A stretch of DNA of 64,000 bases from Massospora cicadina (lineage: Eukaryota > Entomophthoromycota > Entomophthoromycetes > Entomophthorales > Entomophthoraceae), in contig JAKSZP010009243.1 in the NCBI GenBank assembly GCA_022478985.1, forward strand, positions 1 to 64,000, written 5' to 3'. The notes under the pieces are model-generated. The model saw only the letters and a list, made by a program, of their open reading frames with translations, was not told the DNA's origin and made no database searches. Below are positions 33,881 through 43,740 of this stretch, piece by piece (the first letter of the stretch is position 1; the number at the start of each line of letters is the position of its first letter). A program made the translations under genes and the position numbers.

Positions 33881-35010
33881 TGTATAAATATACTGGTGGT
33901 CGTTATTGACAATCAACTTAGTAACCTTTTTACTTCACAGGTTCAGTTTCCTCGTGCACTTTGTCACTTTATATAAAATTAATTATTAATTGATAATAGT
34001 ATGGAGACTATTATCTGTAGTTGAGTATGAATTATATTATGTCCCAACACTTGGCTAGTATTCCTGATTAAATACTCATGAAGTCAGACTCATAAGGATT
34101 TGTTCCCTTGCTCTTGTCCACCTGATCTTCGCTGAGATACCCCAGTGAAAGTCTCTTTCAGCCCAACACACAGTTGGCAGCTATCCCCAATTGTGGTTCG
34201 TTCTTCTCTAGATCCCCGCTTGGATCTTTATTTTTTTCTGTAAGAGTCTTCCAATTATTGCCCTCTGCAATAATATCCATGAGACAGAACAGCACAATAG
34301 AAGCTGATCGCTTAATTATACACTGAATGGATAACTTAGAATGTTTTACTAAATGATGTAAACACTGTTTTTTAATATAGTAAATCAGAGGGAAATATAG
34401 TGGGGAATTTGGCTGTCTAACCTCGGTTAACACCTCTTCAAAGAAATGGCAGCTGTTGCCATTGAATCACTTATCCTAACCTTAGCAGCAATGGTCTTCC
34501 TTATCTTGGCTAGGAATCCATCATTGGACATACTCGAGACCTCAAATGGAAAGAGTCAGAAAACTTGTCCCTAAAGTTTCCTCTCAATCTAAGCAAATCA
34601 ACCATATTTGGCTATCGACCTGATTAGGTAATGGGACTTATTACCCATTATGGCAGGTCACTCACCAGCCAATTAATACTCTTGTTGCATGTGGCATCAC
34701 TCGCCTCACACCTTGCTATTCATTCCCAATCAGTTGGTTATGAAACTTGACCAATCCCAATCCGACACACCTGATAGTTAATCACTATCAGATGCCCCTA
34801 TTTTGTCAGTAACTCTACCCGATGAGATCTTAAGTATTCATCCATATTGATCCTCAATAGATATGACCAGGCAAATATCCCAAAATCCCCTGACCTTAGT
34901 TACTCTGAAACTTGGGCCAACCAATTTCTGATTCACTTCGCATTAGGGAATTTTCCCCTAGTGATACCAGTTAATCTAGCAGGCTGGGCTTATGGGTAAA
35001 AATCCCAACA
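33881..35010 (-). repeat. 3' LTR of element Z
   Basis: This 1130-bp repeat starts TGTATAAATATACTGG and ends AATCCCAACA on the plus strand. It matches 40950-42277 once the MITE is removed. It carries an unoccupied TTAA (33989-33992, in AATTATTAATTG) at the site where the other LTR holds the MITE. It is called the 3' LTR because the element reads on the minus strand. Confidence 0.9.
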
Positions 35011-35026
35011 CATCCCCCCTCTTGCC
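35011..35026 (-). promoter_or_regulatory. polypurine tract of Z
   Basis: Read on the minus strand this is GGCAAGAGGGGGGATG, directly before the TGTTGGG start of the 3' LTR. It supports minus polarity. Confidence 0.65.
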
Positions 35027-35039
35027 TAGATTTCCAGCG

Positions 35040-36720
35040 AGAAAAGGACCAGGGCATGATAACACTGCTTTGGACACTTGGTCAAATACTTCATTGGCTC
35101 AATTGGAGTATACTCATCAATACTCAATGCTGCTTAAGATGACCTTTGGCATACAGCGTTCTTCCTCTTCCTCTTTGCTACCACCTTCTCAGAGCGTGTT
35201 TCCCACGATCTACTGTCATGCTGGGCTGATTGATTTACTTGCGAAATACTAGTCCCAAAATCCAGTTTTCCCCCATCAGGGTATATGACCCGCTGTCATA
35301 TTCACAATTCTTGGTCCGGCGTCCTTGATTTTCTGATTTTTCTCCTCATCCTAGAGAGGAGACTCTTGCCATCGCTGTTTGTTTTTTCAGTTTAATTAAG
35401 AATTATTTCTATTCGCCCTTGTTATTTCTTTCATAACCTCCTGGCTCAAGTCATTCCTAATTCTCCCTTGGAGAGCTTATCTTATTAATCTAAGATTAAT
35501 TTCTCCAAAATTGGAGCTTAATGGATTGTAGAATGCATAATGTTAACTTCCATATAAGTCTGACATCCCCCTCTCATCCAGCTCATATGTCAAATTCTGA
35601 GTCATGATACCAGCAGCTCCTGAATAGTTTTCTGATACAGACCTCCATCTCTTCCAGCAGATGAGCCAGGATGCTCGGCGGAACCTTCTTTATGGTCCTT
35701 CCAGAACTCATACGCCTAGTCTGGCGCCAGCGGCTAGTCCTTCTGTCAAATTACCAAAATGGTAACTAATCCCTCTGAAACCAGGCTGGCTATCATTTCA
35801 AACAACTCTCAGCTGATTCTTTCTTTGCTATCAATTCCAAAGTTGGACTTCAAAACTCTCCTGGATTTGTCTCCTTTTGCTGATGCTCTGACCATTGTCA
35901 TAGATGATCCAGAGATTATGCCGGATTACTCTGGATCATACATTTCTTGCCAGGTCAGACCTGCTCCCTGAGTTCCTCTTCTGACTTGGTCAATATTACA
36001 AACCCGCTGTTCTGGTCTCCGAGCTCACCATTGGTGACAGTATTCACTTCAAGCTCCCCTATGATGAACTTCAGGCCCAAGTCACTGAGGCTTTGACTCT
36101 AGAGCTGAATCCCTCTGATCTTGATGAAATTCTAGATTGGGATACCGCCACTTATGCTCTTCGCTTTGCGGCCAAGTTCTTTGAAGTTGGTCCACAAAGC
36201 TTCCAGCCTTGCCTGGGTTCAACCATTCATTCAGCTTTAGCTTCTGAGAAGCCCATAGTCATCACTTGCAGGATGCAATCCGCTCCCTGCACAACTATCT
36301 CTTCTCCAGCGCTTCCCATTAGTATCTTCCAAAGATGGTGTTGATAGGGGGCATTATTTGGCAACCCCCCTCAAGCATCCCTTCTTTGTTGCCAGCCCAC
36401 ATGTCCAGTGTCCTTGATGAAGCCCATTGTCAGGCGCTTGTGACTAATCTTCTGGCTCCGGTACTGTATCAGGATTACTTGGGGTTATTTGCTGATTGCC
36501 TCTTCTTATACTGTTGCTTTCCTCCACACTCTGGGGTCTCGCAATTGGCTTCATTTGACATCTCAATTTCCCTTCCCCTTAGTCACTTTCTCTCAGGACT
36601 CGGCGTCCACTCAAAGAATGTGGGTTTGTGTAGGTCTAGCCCTTGCTAGCATCCAATCTCATATCAATTTCGATGGGCTGTTCCTTCCTACTGTGATCCA
36701 TCGTCCTTCCCCCTAAGAGG
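35040..36720 (+). pseudogene. decayed ORF cassette, antisense to Z pol, unknown function
   Basis: This stretch lies between the integrase end and the 3' LTR of Z but is coding-like on the plus strand. Readable blocks, in shifting frames, include YDPLSYSQFLVRRP and FSDFSPHPREETLAIA (about 35.28-35.38 kb). LLDLSPFADALTIVIDDPEI lies in 35759-35971. VLVSELTIGDSIHFKLPYDE and DEILDWDTATYALRFAAKFF lie in one frame from about 35985 to 36344, and SSVLDEAHCQALVTNLLAPV in 36335-36649. I do not recognise the protein. It is not gag, pol or a known env to my eye. It could be a captured host gene, an antisense ORF of the element, or part of another insertion. A transcript running with Z would contain it in antisense. 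Confidence 0.45.
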
Positions 36721-36877
36721 CAACATAGGCAGAATCATCCCCGTACTGAGGACAATTAATTAAAATAAAAATTATATTGTATTTTTCTCTATGCGGTCTA
36801 TATTCTTTTTTTCTAATATCCTTTATCAATTTTTTATCTTTATTCTTCTTTTTTCCTATGGGACTTGACCTTGTTTC

Positions 36878-37057
36878 AGTTCAGTGGTCCATCTTTTTTA
36901 TTTTTCCCCCAAACTGGGTACTGGGTACTTAAACCTGCCAGTTTTCTATTGTTCAGAGGTCCTTTTTTCGGACTTAACCATCTAGATTGGTTCAGAGGTC
37001 CTTTTTTGGACTTGACCTAATCATTAGGACATGACCAACTGAATGGTTCATCAGTCC
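36878..37057. repeat. array of degenerate GGTTCAGAGGTCC units (left of Z pol)
   Basis: Copies occur at 36878-36890, 36949-36962, 36989-37001 and 37045-37057, separated by GGACTTRACC-like motifs. GGACTTAACC and GGTTCAGAGGTCC are partly complementary, so each pair can form a small hairpin. The neighbourhood (AAACTGGGTACTGGGTACTT and on) is shared with 39888-40086. Confidence 0.6.
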
Positions 37058-37089
37058 TTTGGGAAATTTTTTATTTTTTTCATTGATCC

Positions 37090-38276
37090 ATTGCTTCATA
37101 TATTTAATGTGGATCGATTTACAACTCTTCCATCCAAGAGATTTTTGATGGAATAAGCATCAGTCGCCATCTTGGCAATCACTTTAAACGGACCTGACCA
37201 CAACGCATTTAATTTTTTTCTTCATCTGAAACCATGCATATCAAAATAGGCAACTCTTTCCCCTATTTGATATTCAGCTAAGACAAGTCAGTTTTTGTCA
37301 ACCATCAATTTTGCTAGTATCCTTTTCTTCAAGGTTGTATTGAATGCTTGTGATTGCATATTAATCAGGTTATTCATCAGTTGGTTCAGGTATTGATAGG
37401 TACTCATCCCCAATGTAGGTTCCACCACCAAATATAAAAATTTGCGGCAATGCAGCCTTTCTCCTATATAACAATTCAAATGGCGTTTTCCAATCGCCAT
37501 ATGATGACTAATATTGTAGGCAAACGTCACCAAACTCAGGTATGTTCCCCACGTGGAAGTTCTCCCTGCAACTAGCTTCCTCAGTGTCATGACCAGCGTT
37601 CCATATACCTGTTCTACCAGCCCATTTATCTTCATCCGGTAAGGTACTGACATGACTCCTCTGATCCCCATTATCTTATTTAATCTCAGGATCACATGAG
37701 ACGTGAAGTTGGTCCCATTGTTGCTAAGCAGGACCTGCAGACATCCATGCCAGTATACTACTTGATCCAAGATGAACCTTGCAGTACTGGTAGCGTCTAC
37801 TCTCGTTAGGGCCTTCATCTTGACCCATCTCATCAGATGGTCAATAGCAACTATAATGTACTTGACTCCCCCTGTGCTAATCATCAACGGTCCATCACGT
37901 TGATGGACACCATGTGCTAGGCTAATCCAGGGCGGACCAGTTAGTATCTAGTTGTATTTTTAAGTGGTTTGTGCAGCTGGTACCTCATGCAACAAGCTAG
38001 ATAATCCGTGACATAATAGTTGATTGATTTCCAGTATTAGTACTAACATATATGGTCAGTTGTTTTCCACAGGCCTCCATGCCCAACAACCTTGTGAGCT
38101 GCTTGTACTATCGCTGCTCTTTCTGATGGTTTTTGGAATAACAACTGCTTCCCGTTGATCATCTTGAATTCTTGTCCATCCATAGTCTTGTGTTTTCCAT
38201 CACTTTCAAAGCGCACCTTGGATTTCTCAGGGTTTTTCCCCAATTTTTCCTTCAACCATTCTCTGGAATAGCTCAT
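37090..38276 (-). pseudogene. Z integrase
   Basis: The zinc-binding segment (38043-38276) reads AAHKVVGHGGLWKTTDHIC, then YYVTDYLACCMRYQLHKP after a frame change. The core is a 199-codon open frame (37288-37887). IIVAIDHLMRWVKMKALTR carries the first catalytic Asp. VLLSNNGTNFTSHV has Asn where the second Asp is expected, and NGLVEQVYGTL carries the Glu. The tail reads SGPFKVIAKMATDAYSIK near 37.18 kb. The single Asp-to-Asn change should inactivate the enzyme. V2 and X carry the closest relatives in the window. Confidence 0.87.
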
Positions 38277-38399
38277 CCGCCTGCGAGTATACTAACTTGA
38301 CTATTGGTAACCACAATAAGCCATCCGCGTTCTGGTGAGAAGTCCCCAATCATGGACAATCTTATAATCATAAGCCTGGAGCTTAAGTGCCCATTGGGC

Positions 38400-39780
38400 C
38401 AGTCATCCTTCTGGCTCTCTTAGATTGTGCAGCCAATGCAGCGAAGAGTGGTCCATTACCACCTTAAAGGGCATTCTGTGGATGTACACCCAAAACTGCT
38501 TGCATGCGTAAATGACTGTAAGGCATTCACGCTCAGTCACAGTGTAGTTCCTCTCAGCGGCTGAGAGTGTCCGGCTCACATACGCCACTGGAAGTTCATC
38601 CCCAAGTTCGTCTACTTGGCTCAGTATGGCACTGATCACCATCAACAAAGCATCAGTTTGAATAATAAACTCCTGATCGATATTCAGATATATCAGAATT
38701 GGTGAATCTATAAAATACTTTTGTAGCTCATTAAAGGAGTTCTGGGCCTCTTCAATCCATATAAATCCTTTTTTTGGATCCTTCAATAAATGGAATAATG
38801 GCTTGGCTATTTGGGCGAAGTCCCAAAGAAAATTTCTGTAGTATCTGACCATCCCAAGGAACACTTGGATGTCTTGTACACTCTTCAGTACAGCCATACA
38901 TCCTATAACTGCTATCTTCTGGGTTTATGGCTGCAATCCACTTGAGTTTATTATGAATCCCAGGTATTCTAACTCTTCCTTAAAGAAGTGGCACTTCCTT
39001 GGCTTGATCTTCAGGTTAGCTGTGAACAGTCGCTTAAATACTTCTTATAAGTGGTGTAGGTGATCTGTAAACGTCTTACTGAGCACGTTTATATCATCCA
39101 GATATACCAGGATGCACGACAACTTCAAGTCTCTCAATATCACATCCATGGCCCTCTGAAACGTTGCAGGCGCATTGCATAGACCCTGGGGCATCCTCGT
39201 CGGTGGTATAGCCCCTGCTCAGTAATAATTGCACATTTTTCCTGGTCTTCCTATGACAAGTCGATCTGCCAATATCCCAAGATCAGATCCATCGCAGAGA
39301 AATACTTTGCTTCTCCTAAAATGATCTAGCACATCATCAATCCTTGGTAGGGGATATGAATCCTTCTTTGTAATTTTATTCAGCCTTCAGTAGTCAATCA
39401 CCACCCAGTTGGATCCAATCCTTCTTCACAATCAGAATTAAACGCCTAGGGAATTGACAATGGAACAAGAAGCCCATGCTTCACTAGTTTGCTGAATTCA
39501 TCCTCCACTACCACTTTGGCAGCTTTCAATCATCAAATTGGTCTCATTCTGATTGGAAAATTTCCCCTGTGTCAATATTGTGGATCATGTCTCAGCGCGT
39601 CCCAAATTGTAGTTGTCCTGAGTGAACACTTTCCTACACTTTTCAAATAGTTTGAGCACCTCCTCTTGCTGGCCTTCTGACAGATCAGCGAGTTGCTCTT
39701 GATCAACCAATAGTTTGATATTTTTGGTTACCCTGGCTGGTAATCCCATTTCATCAAGAGACCCCAAAATCATGGAATCT
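38400..39780 (-). pseudogene. Z reverse transcriptase and RNase H
   Basis: Entry segment 39585-39773 reads SEGQQEEVLKLFEKCRKVF and TQDNYNLGRAET. RT blocks follow with frame changes: [35 protein letters not shown] and [15 protein letters not shown], with YLDD intact at 39092-39103. A 164-codon frame (38403-38897) covers the connection (VQDIQVFLGMVRYYRNFLW), RNase H (EFIIQTDALLMVISAILSQ) and the RERNYTV-type motif (AAERNYTVTERECLTVIYAC). It ends VVMDHSSLHWLHNLREPEG. The domain is mostly readable, with a few stops. The RNA-DNA copying and RNA-removal functions follow from the family. Confidence 0.87.
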
Positions 39781-39887
39781 TCTCAATTCAGCCATTGGGA
39801 TTTCTCATCATTTCTTAGGTCCAAAACTCATAGACCATAAAATCGATATTTTGATATTTTATATATTTTTGTATTTTTTTTGCAATG

Positions 39888-40086
39888 GGACTTGCAACCT
39901 ACAAAAAGGTTCTGAGGTCCTTCTTTTTCCCTTCATCCAAACTTGGTCCTAGGTACTTAAACCTACCAGTTATCATGGTTCAAAATCTTATCCTCTTAAA
40001 ATTTAACCAACAATTTGATTCAATGGTCCCCTTCTGGGACTTTACCAAAAGCTCAGGACATAACCATTTAATGGTTCAGAGGTCCG
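39888..40086. repeat. array of degenerate GGTTCAGAGGTCC units (right of Z pol)
   Basis: Units occur near 39908-39920, 40017-40028 and 40073-40086, with GGGACTT-like partners between. The segment shares a longer similarity with 36860-37060, including GGTACTTAAACCTRCCAGTT, so pol is flanked by direct copies of about 200 bp. Confidence 0.55.
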
Positions 40087-40089
40087 CTG

Positions 40090-40925
40090 GGAACATTGCA
40101 ACTATTTTCTCTAAGGCTCAATACTTCCAATTAGTATTGACCTTCTTCACTATATGGCCAGCAGCGCTGTCTCTTCACGTATAGGCTACACTTGCTGACT
40201 TTAAGCAATTCTCTTGAATATTAGGCCTTTAATCCCGACTGATTATTCGTCCAACAGGCCCTAATTTCATCTCATATTCAGCAACTGATGCTTTTGGATC
40301 CTCGTATCTCATTAGCCAACAGCTTTGTCCGATTATTCAGTTTGTTTTTCTCCTGAAAATGACTTTTGGCATCTATTGCTATCCTTAATTACACAGGTCG
40401 TTCTGGCCTCGTTATCTTCATTCAATTTCTCCTGAATTGATGAACTCGTCTCCAGTAACCTCTGATCAGTGATTGAGTGTTATTGATATAAATGATTTTA
40501 TCAACTGTCTTGGATTAATCATTTCCTGTTTTGCCTTCATATCTTCATTGGTATAGCATCCAATTCTCCAGATTGATTGCTTCCTAATTTCGTCCAATGT
40601 CTCATCTAAACATTCTCTCCTCGGACTATTAAAAGTGGACCAATTTCAAATTGAGTTTGCCCTGTTGATACTTTTCATCTCAAGTAGATGTCCGGTGGAA
40701 CTGGTTTCCTTTCAGTACTAAATAGTTCCATATCTAGGCTGCAAGTCCTTTTCCCTGCACTTGAGTATCTTCATTTTGCTTCACTTGGAGCTCCACTTCT
40801 GATCTGGGTGAACGCCACTGAACGTGATCCTCTTCATGTTCTTTCTTCATTGCTTCATTCAGCAACTTATTTCCAAAATTATAAACATCTTCATAGAACA
40901 TCATTTTCTATATTCTTCAACTCAA
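40090..40925 (-). pseudogene. Z gag-like start, decayed
   Basis: Directly after the primer-binding site the minus strand opens MMFYEDVYNFGNKLLNEAMK, then KKEHEEDHVQWRSPRSEVEL, before a stop near 40.74 kb. Weak coding continues leftwards with many stops. No gag core, zinc knuckle or protease was recognised, so gag is short or largely lost. Position is the main evidence. Confidence 0.4.
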
Positions 40926-40928
40926 CTA

Positions 40929-40946
40929 CCCCTGTAGTGAGCACCA
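40929..40946 (-). promoter_or_regulatory. primer-binding site of Z
   Basis: On the minus strand this reads TGGTGCTCACTACAGGGG, three bases from the 5' LTR. TGG pairs with the CCA end of a tRNA. The same site appears next to the V1 LTR and, decayed, the X LTR. Confidence 0.75.
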
Positions 40947-40949
40947 ACT

Positions 40950-42277
40950 TGTAAAAATTTACTGATGGTTGTTATTGGTAAGCAACCTAGTAACCTTTTT
41001 ACTGCACAGGTTTGGTTTCCTCGTGCACTTCGTCATGTTGTATAGAATGAATTATTAACCCTTTGCACTCCGCTGTCCCCTCTCAGGGGACATCATAATT
41101 CTAGCATATCACTCAGATGTCCCCTCTCAGGGAACATTAAATTTTACTCAAAAAGTTGTGCTGGAATAAGTTAATTCCACGTAATCACTAATAAACTTTA
41201 ATGTCCCCTGAGAGGAGACAGTGGAGTGCAAAGGGTTAATGAATAATAGTATGGAGACTATTATCCATAATTGAGTATGAATTATATTTTGGCCCATTGC
41301 TCAGCCAGTATTCTCGAGTAAATACTCATGAAGTTATACTTGTAGAGATTTGTTCCCTTGCTCTTGTCCACCCAATCTTCGCTGAGATACCCTGATGACA
41401 GTCTCTTTTAGCCCAACGCACAGTTGGCAGCTTTCCCAATTTTGGTTTCTTCTTCTCTAGATCCCCACTTGGATCTTTACTCTTTTCTCTAAGAATCTTA
41501 CAATTATTTCCTTCTGCAATAATATCCTTGAGACAGAACTGCACAATGGAAGCTTATTATAGGTTAACTATATACCAAATTGATAATCTAGCTATTACTG
41601 TTATTGTAATTACTGTTTTTTACTGAATGCTGTTTTTTATTATAGTAAATCCTTGGGAATATATATAGTGGGGAATTTGGCTGTCTAACCTCGGTTAGCA
41701 CCTCTTCAATGAAATGGCAGCTGTTGCCATTCAATCACCCATCCTCGTCTTGGCAGCAATGGTCTTCCCCATCTTGGCTAGAATTCCATCATTGGACATA
41801 CTCGAGACCTCAAATGGAAAGAGTCAGAAAACGTGTCCCTAACGTTTTCCTCTCAATACAAGCAAATCAACCATTTTTGGCTAGCTACCTGCTTATGTAA
41901 TGGGACTTATTACCCATTATGGCAGGTCACTCACCACCCAATCAATTCGCTATTTTCAGGCGGCATCACTCGCCTCACACCTTGCTATTCATTCCCAATT
42001 AGTTGGTTATGAAACTTGACCAATCCCAATCGGCACACCTGATAGTTAATCACTATCAGATTCCCCTATTTCGTTGGCAACTCCGCCAAAAGAGATCTTA
42101 AGTATTCGTCTGGATTGATCCCAATGGATATGACCAGGCAAATATCCCAAAATCCCCTAACCATAGTTACTTTGAAACTTGGGCCAACCAATTTCTGATA
42201 CACATCACCTTAGGGAATTTTCCCCTAGCAATAACAGATAATCTAGCAGGCTGGGAATATGGACAAAAATCCCAACA
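40950..42277 (-). repeat. 5' LTR of element Z (carries a MITE)
   Basis: This copy matches 33881-35010 and begins TGTAAAAATTTACTGATGG on the plus strand, ending AATCCCAACA. The extra length is due to the MITE at 41055-41239. Confidence 0.9.
41055..41239. mobile_element. 185-bp piggyBac-like MITE
   Basis: Ends are TTAACCCTTTGCACTCC and its reverse complement. About 43 terminal bases match with few differences and contain the subterminal palindrome TGTCCCCTCTCAGGGGACA. A further internal copy of that motif lies near 41117. The other Z LTR shows the empty site AATTATTAATTG, so the insertion duplicated TTAA. No coding capacity. TTAA target and CCC start are the hallmarks of piggyBac-type elements. 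Confidence 0.85.
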
Positions 42278-42282
42278 ATGAC
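42278..42282. repeat. right target-site duplication of Z
   Basis: ATGAC matches 33876-33880. Confidence 0.9.
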
Positions 42283-42835
42283 AAAGTATGTGATCCTTCT
42301 GCTCTGTGTTATACTACATAAGGGAACATTATGATCAACCTTCAGGGGCACCCTGGTGTGAAGAGATGTATTAACCTAATAAAGCGTGGTTATTATTGGA
42401 ATGGCCTTACAAAGGATGTCCCCACACGAATAGAAGGCTAACTAACGTTTAACCACTCCAAATTGAATTGAACGTGGTAAAATGGGTTTATCCACTTCTC
42501 CATCAGGCGGAAGAGCCATGGACCTTGATTTTGGTGGATCTTATTGTGGGTTTGCCAGAGTCCCATGGGTGTGATGCGTTCATGATGGTGGTGGATCACT
42601 TCAATCAATATGCCATCTTCATCCCCTGCTAGACAACTATCTCAGCTAAAGAGTTGCTTATAAGTTAGTGTTCTCATTTATCTTTGTTTAGTTTACCTCA
42701 GGAGGCAATCAGTGATAGATGTCCTCAGTATACCTCAAGGACTTGGGACGCCTTGTGTGCCATGCTGAAGATCAAGCCATACAAATGATCAGCGTACCAA
42801 CCTCAACCAAATAGCCAAATTAGTTTAATTTAAAT
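42283..42835 (+). pseudogene. W piece 3: integrase zinc finger and core
   Basis: The reading resumes after Z with KVCDPSALCYTT. MINLQGHPGVKRCINLIKRG and YYWNGLTKDV follow, aligned with the H-rich integrase start of Y. The core remnants read ILVDLIVGLPESHGC, VVDHFNQYAIFIPC (first catalytic Asp kept), and YLRRQSVI near 42.70 kb. The chain breaks off near NSQISLI, equivalent to DGQTEQIN of Y, where LINE B is inserted. Stops and frame changes are common. Confidence 0.75.
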
Positions 42836-42857
42836 TTAATTTTTATTCTTGGAAGGC

Positions 42858-43740
42858 TTACCATGGGAAGGGCACTTCCATTAAACACCAACTACAAAAC
42901 ATTAAGCTACATAGGGGCACCCCAGAGGAGCTGAAGCTACCTCCTGTTGCTAGTGGGACTGCCAGTGGAAGGAAGAAGGGGGGTGTCAGGGGAGGCCTGG
43001 GACAGAATGAAAACGGATGAAGGAAAGGGTTTAACGAAAGGAACCAGATGGGGAAACAGCATGACATCAACTGGCATTGGCAGGATGGCAGGTGGCCAAA
43101 CAACCAAGCTTTTAAGTGATACATGATGTGGGAATGGAAGAGGCGCACAGCTTCATGGAGGGTTGTGGTAGTTCCAGACAGTGCATCAAAGACAATAGTG
43201 TGGACGTCTATAGCGTTATTGCAACAATTAGGGTGTGAGAGAGAGGATGTATAGGGGAGGTCATGGAAAAGGCGAAGATGTTCTTAGACAGGCTGAAAGT
43301 CTATACTCGCTCCTGGCAAAAGAGATGCATAACATCCCGCCAGATTGCCTGTGATGGCGGGATATCTTCCAAGCAATGGACTAATGACCTGTATTGACCA
43401 CATACAATGCATGAAGACTGAGAGTCATTGAATTGCTCAGCAGTACGGCAAACCTTTCTCAGGCATCTCCACACATGGGCGCAAATCTGGGGTTTTAACA
43501 GAGGATGGTGTGTGTACCTCCATATGTCCTTTTGGGTATCCAGAGAGTACGAGATGTCCAGCTTGTCAAGATAGTCCATACAGGAGATGATTGGGGACAT
43601 TGGGGTACCAGGTTGTTTAAAACTACTTGCTCATGGACTTCTTGCTTGAAACGGGGAGTAGGGAGACCCCTCTGGGTGGTGTATCCACTGATGCTGATCC
43701 TTCACTTAGCGCTACACATAGTGAAAGGATTTGTTTGAAG
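42858..43740 (-). pseudogene. LINE B ORF2 C-terminal region
   Basis: Frame 43301-43600 reads SSCIVCGQYRSLVHCLEDI. Compared with LINE A, the last Cys of the C-x2-C-x7-H-x4-C finger is Ile. The rest aligns with LINE A through KDIWRYTHHPLLKPQICAHV. The finger would not fold as in LINE A. Confidence 0.75.

Larger units (their letters stand above)
33881..42277 (-). mobile_element. Element Z: minus-strand Ty3/gypsy element inserted in W
   Basis: LTRs of 1130 and 1328 bp (the second carries a 185-bp MITE) and a perfect ATGAC duplication define an 8.4-kb insertion. Polarity is minus: a primer-binding site abuts the right LTR, a polypurine tract abuts the left LTR, and pol reads leftwards. The interior holds a short gag-like start, RT, RNase H and integrase. 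Past the 3' end of pol it holds a decayed ORF cassette on the opposite strand. Two repeat arrays flank pol. The pol is the best preserved of the elements inserted in W, but integrase has lost one catalytic Asp. Confidence 0.9.

Noticed and set aside
40688..40954. 88-codon plus-strand frame next to the Z LTR
   Set aside because: It crosses the primer-binding site and LTR edge and lies opposite the gag-like start of Z.
33881..42277. Plus-strand polarity for Z, with the 35.0-36.7 kb cassette as its gag
   Set aside because: The primer site at the right LTR, the purine tract at the left LTR and the pol direction all point to the minus strand; the cassette shows no gag feature.
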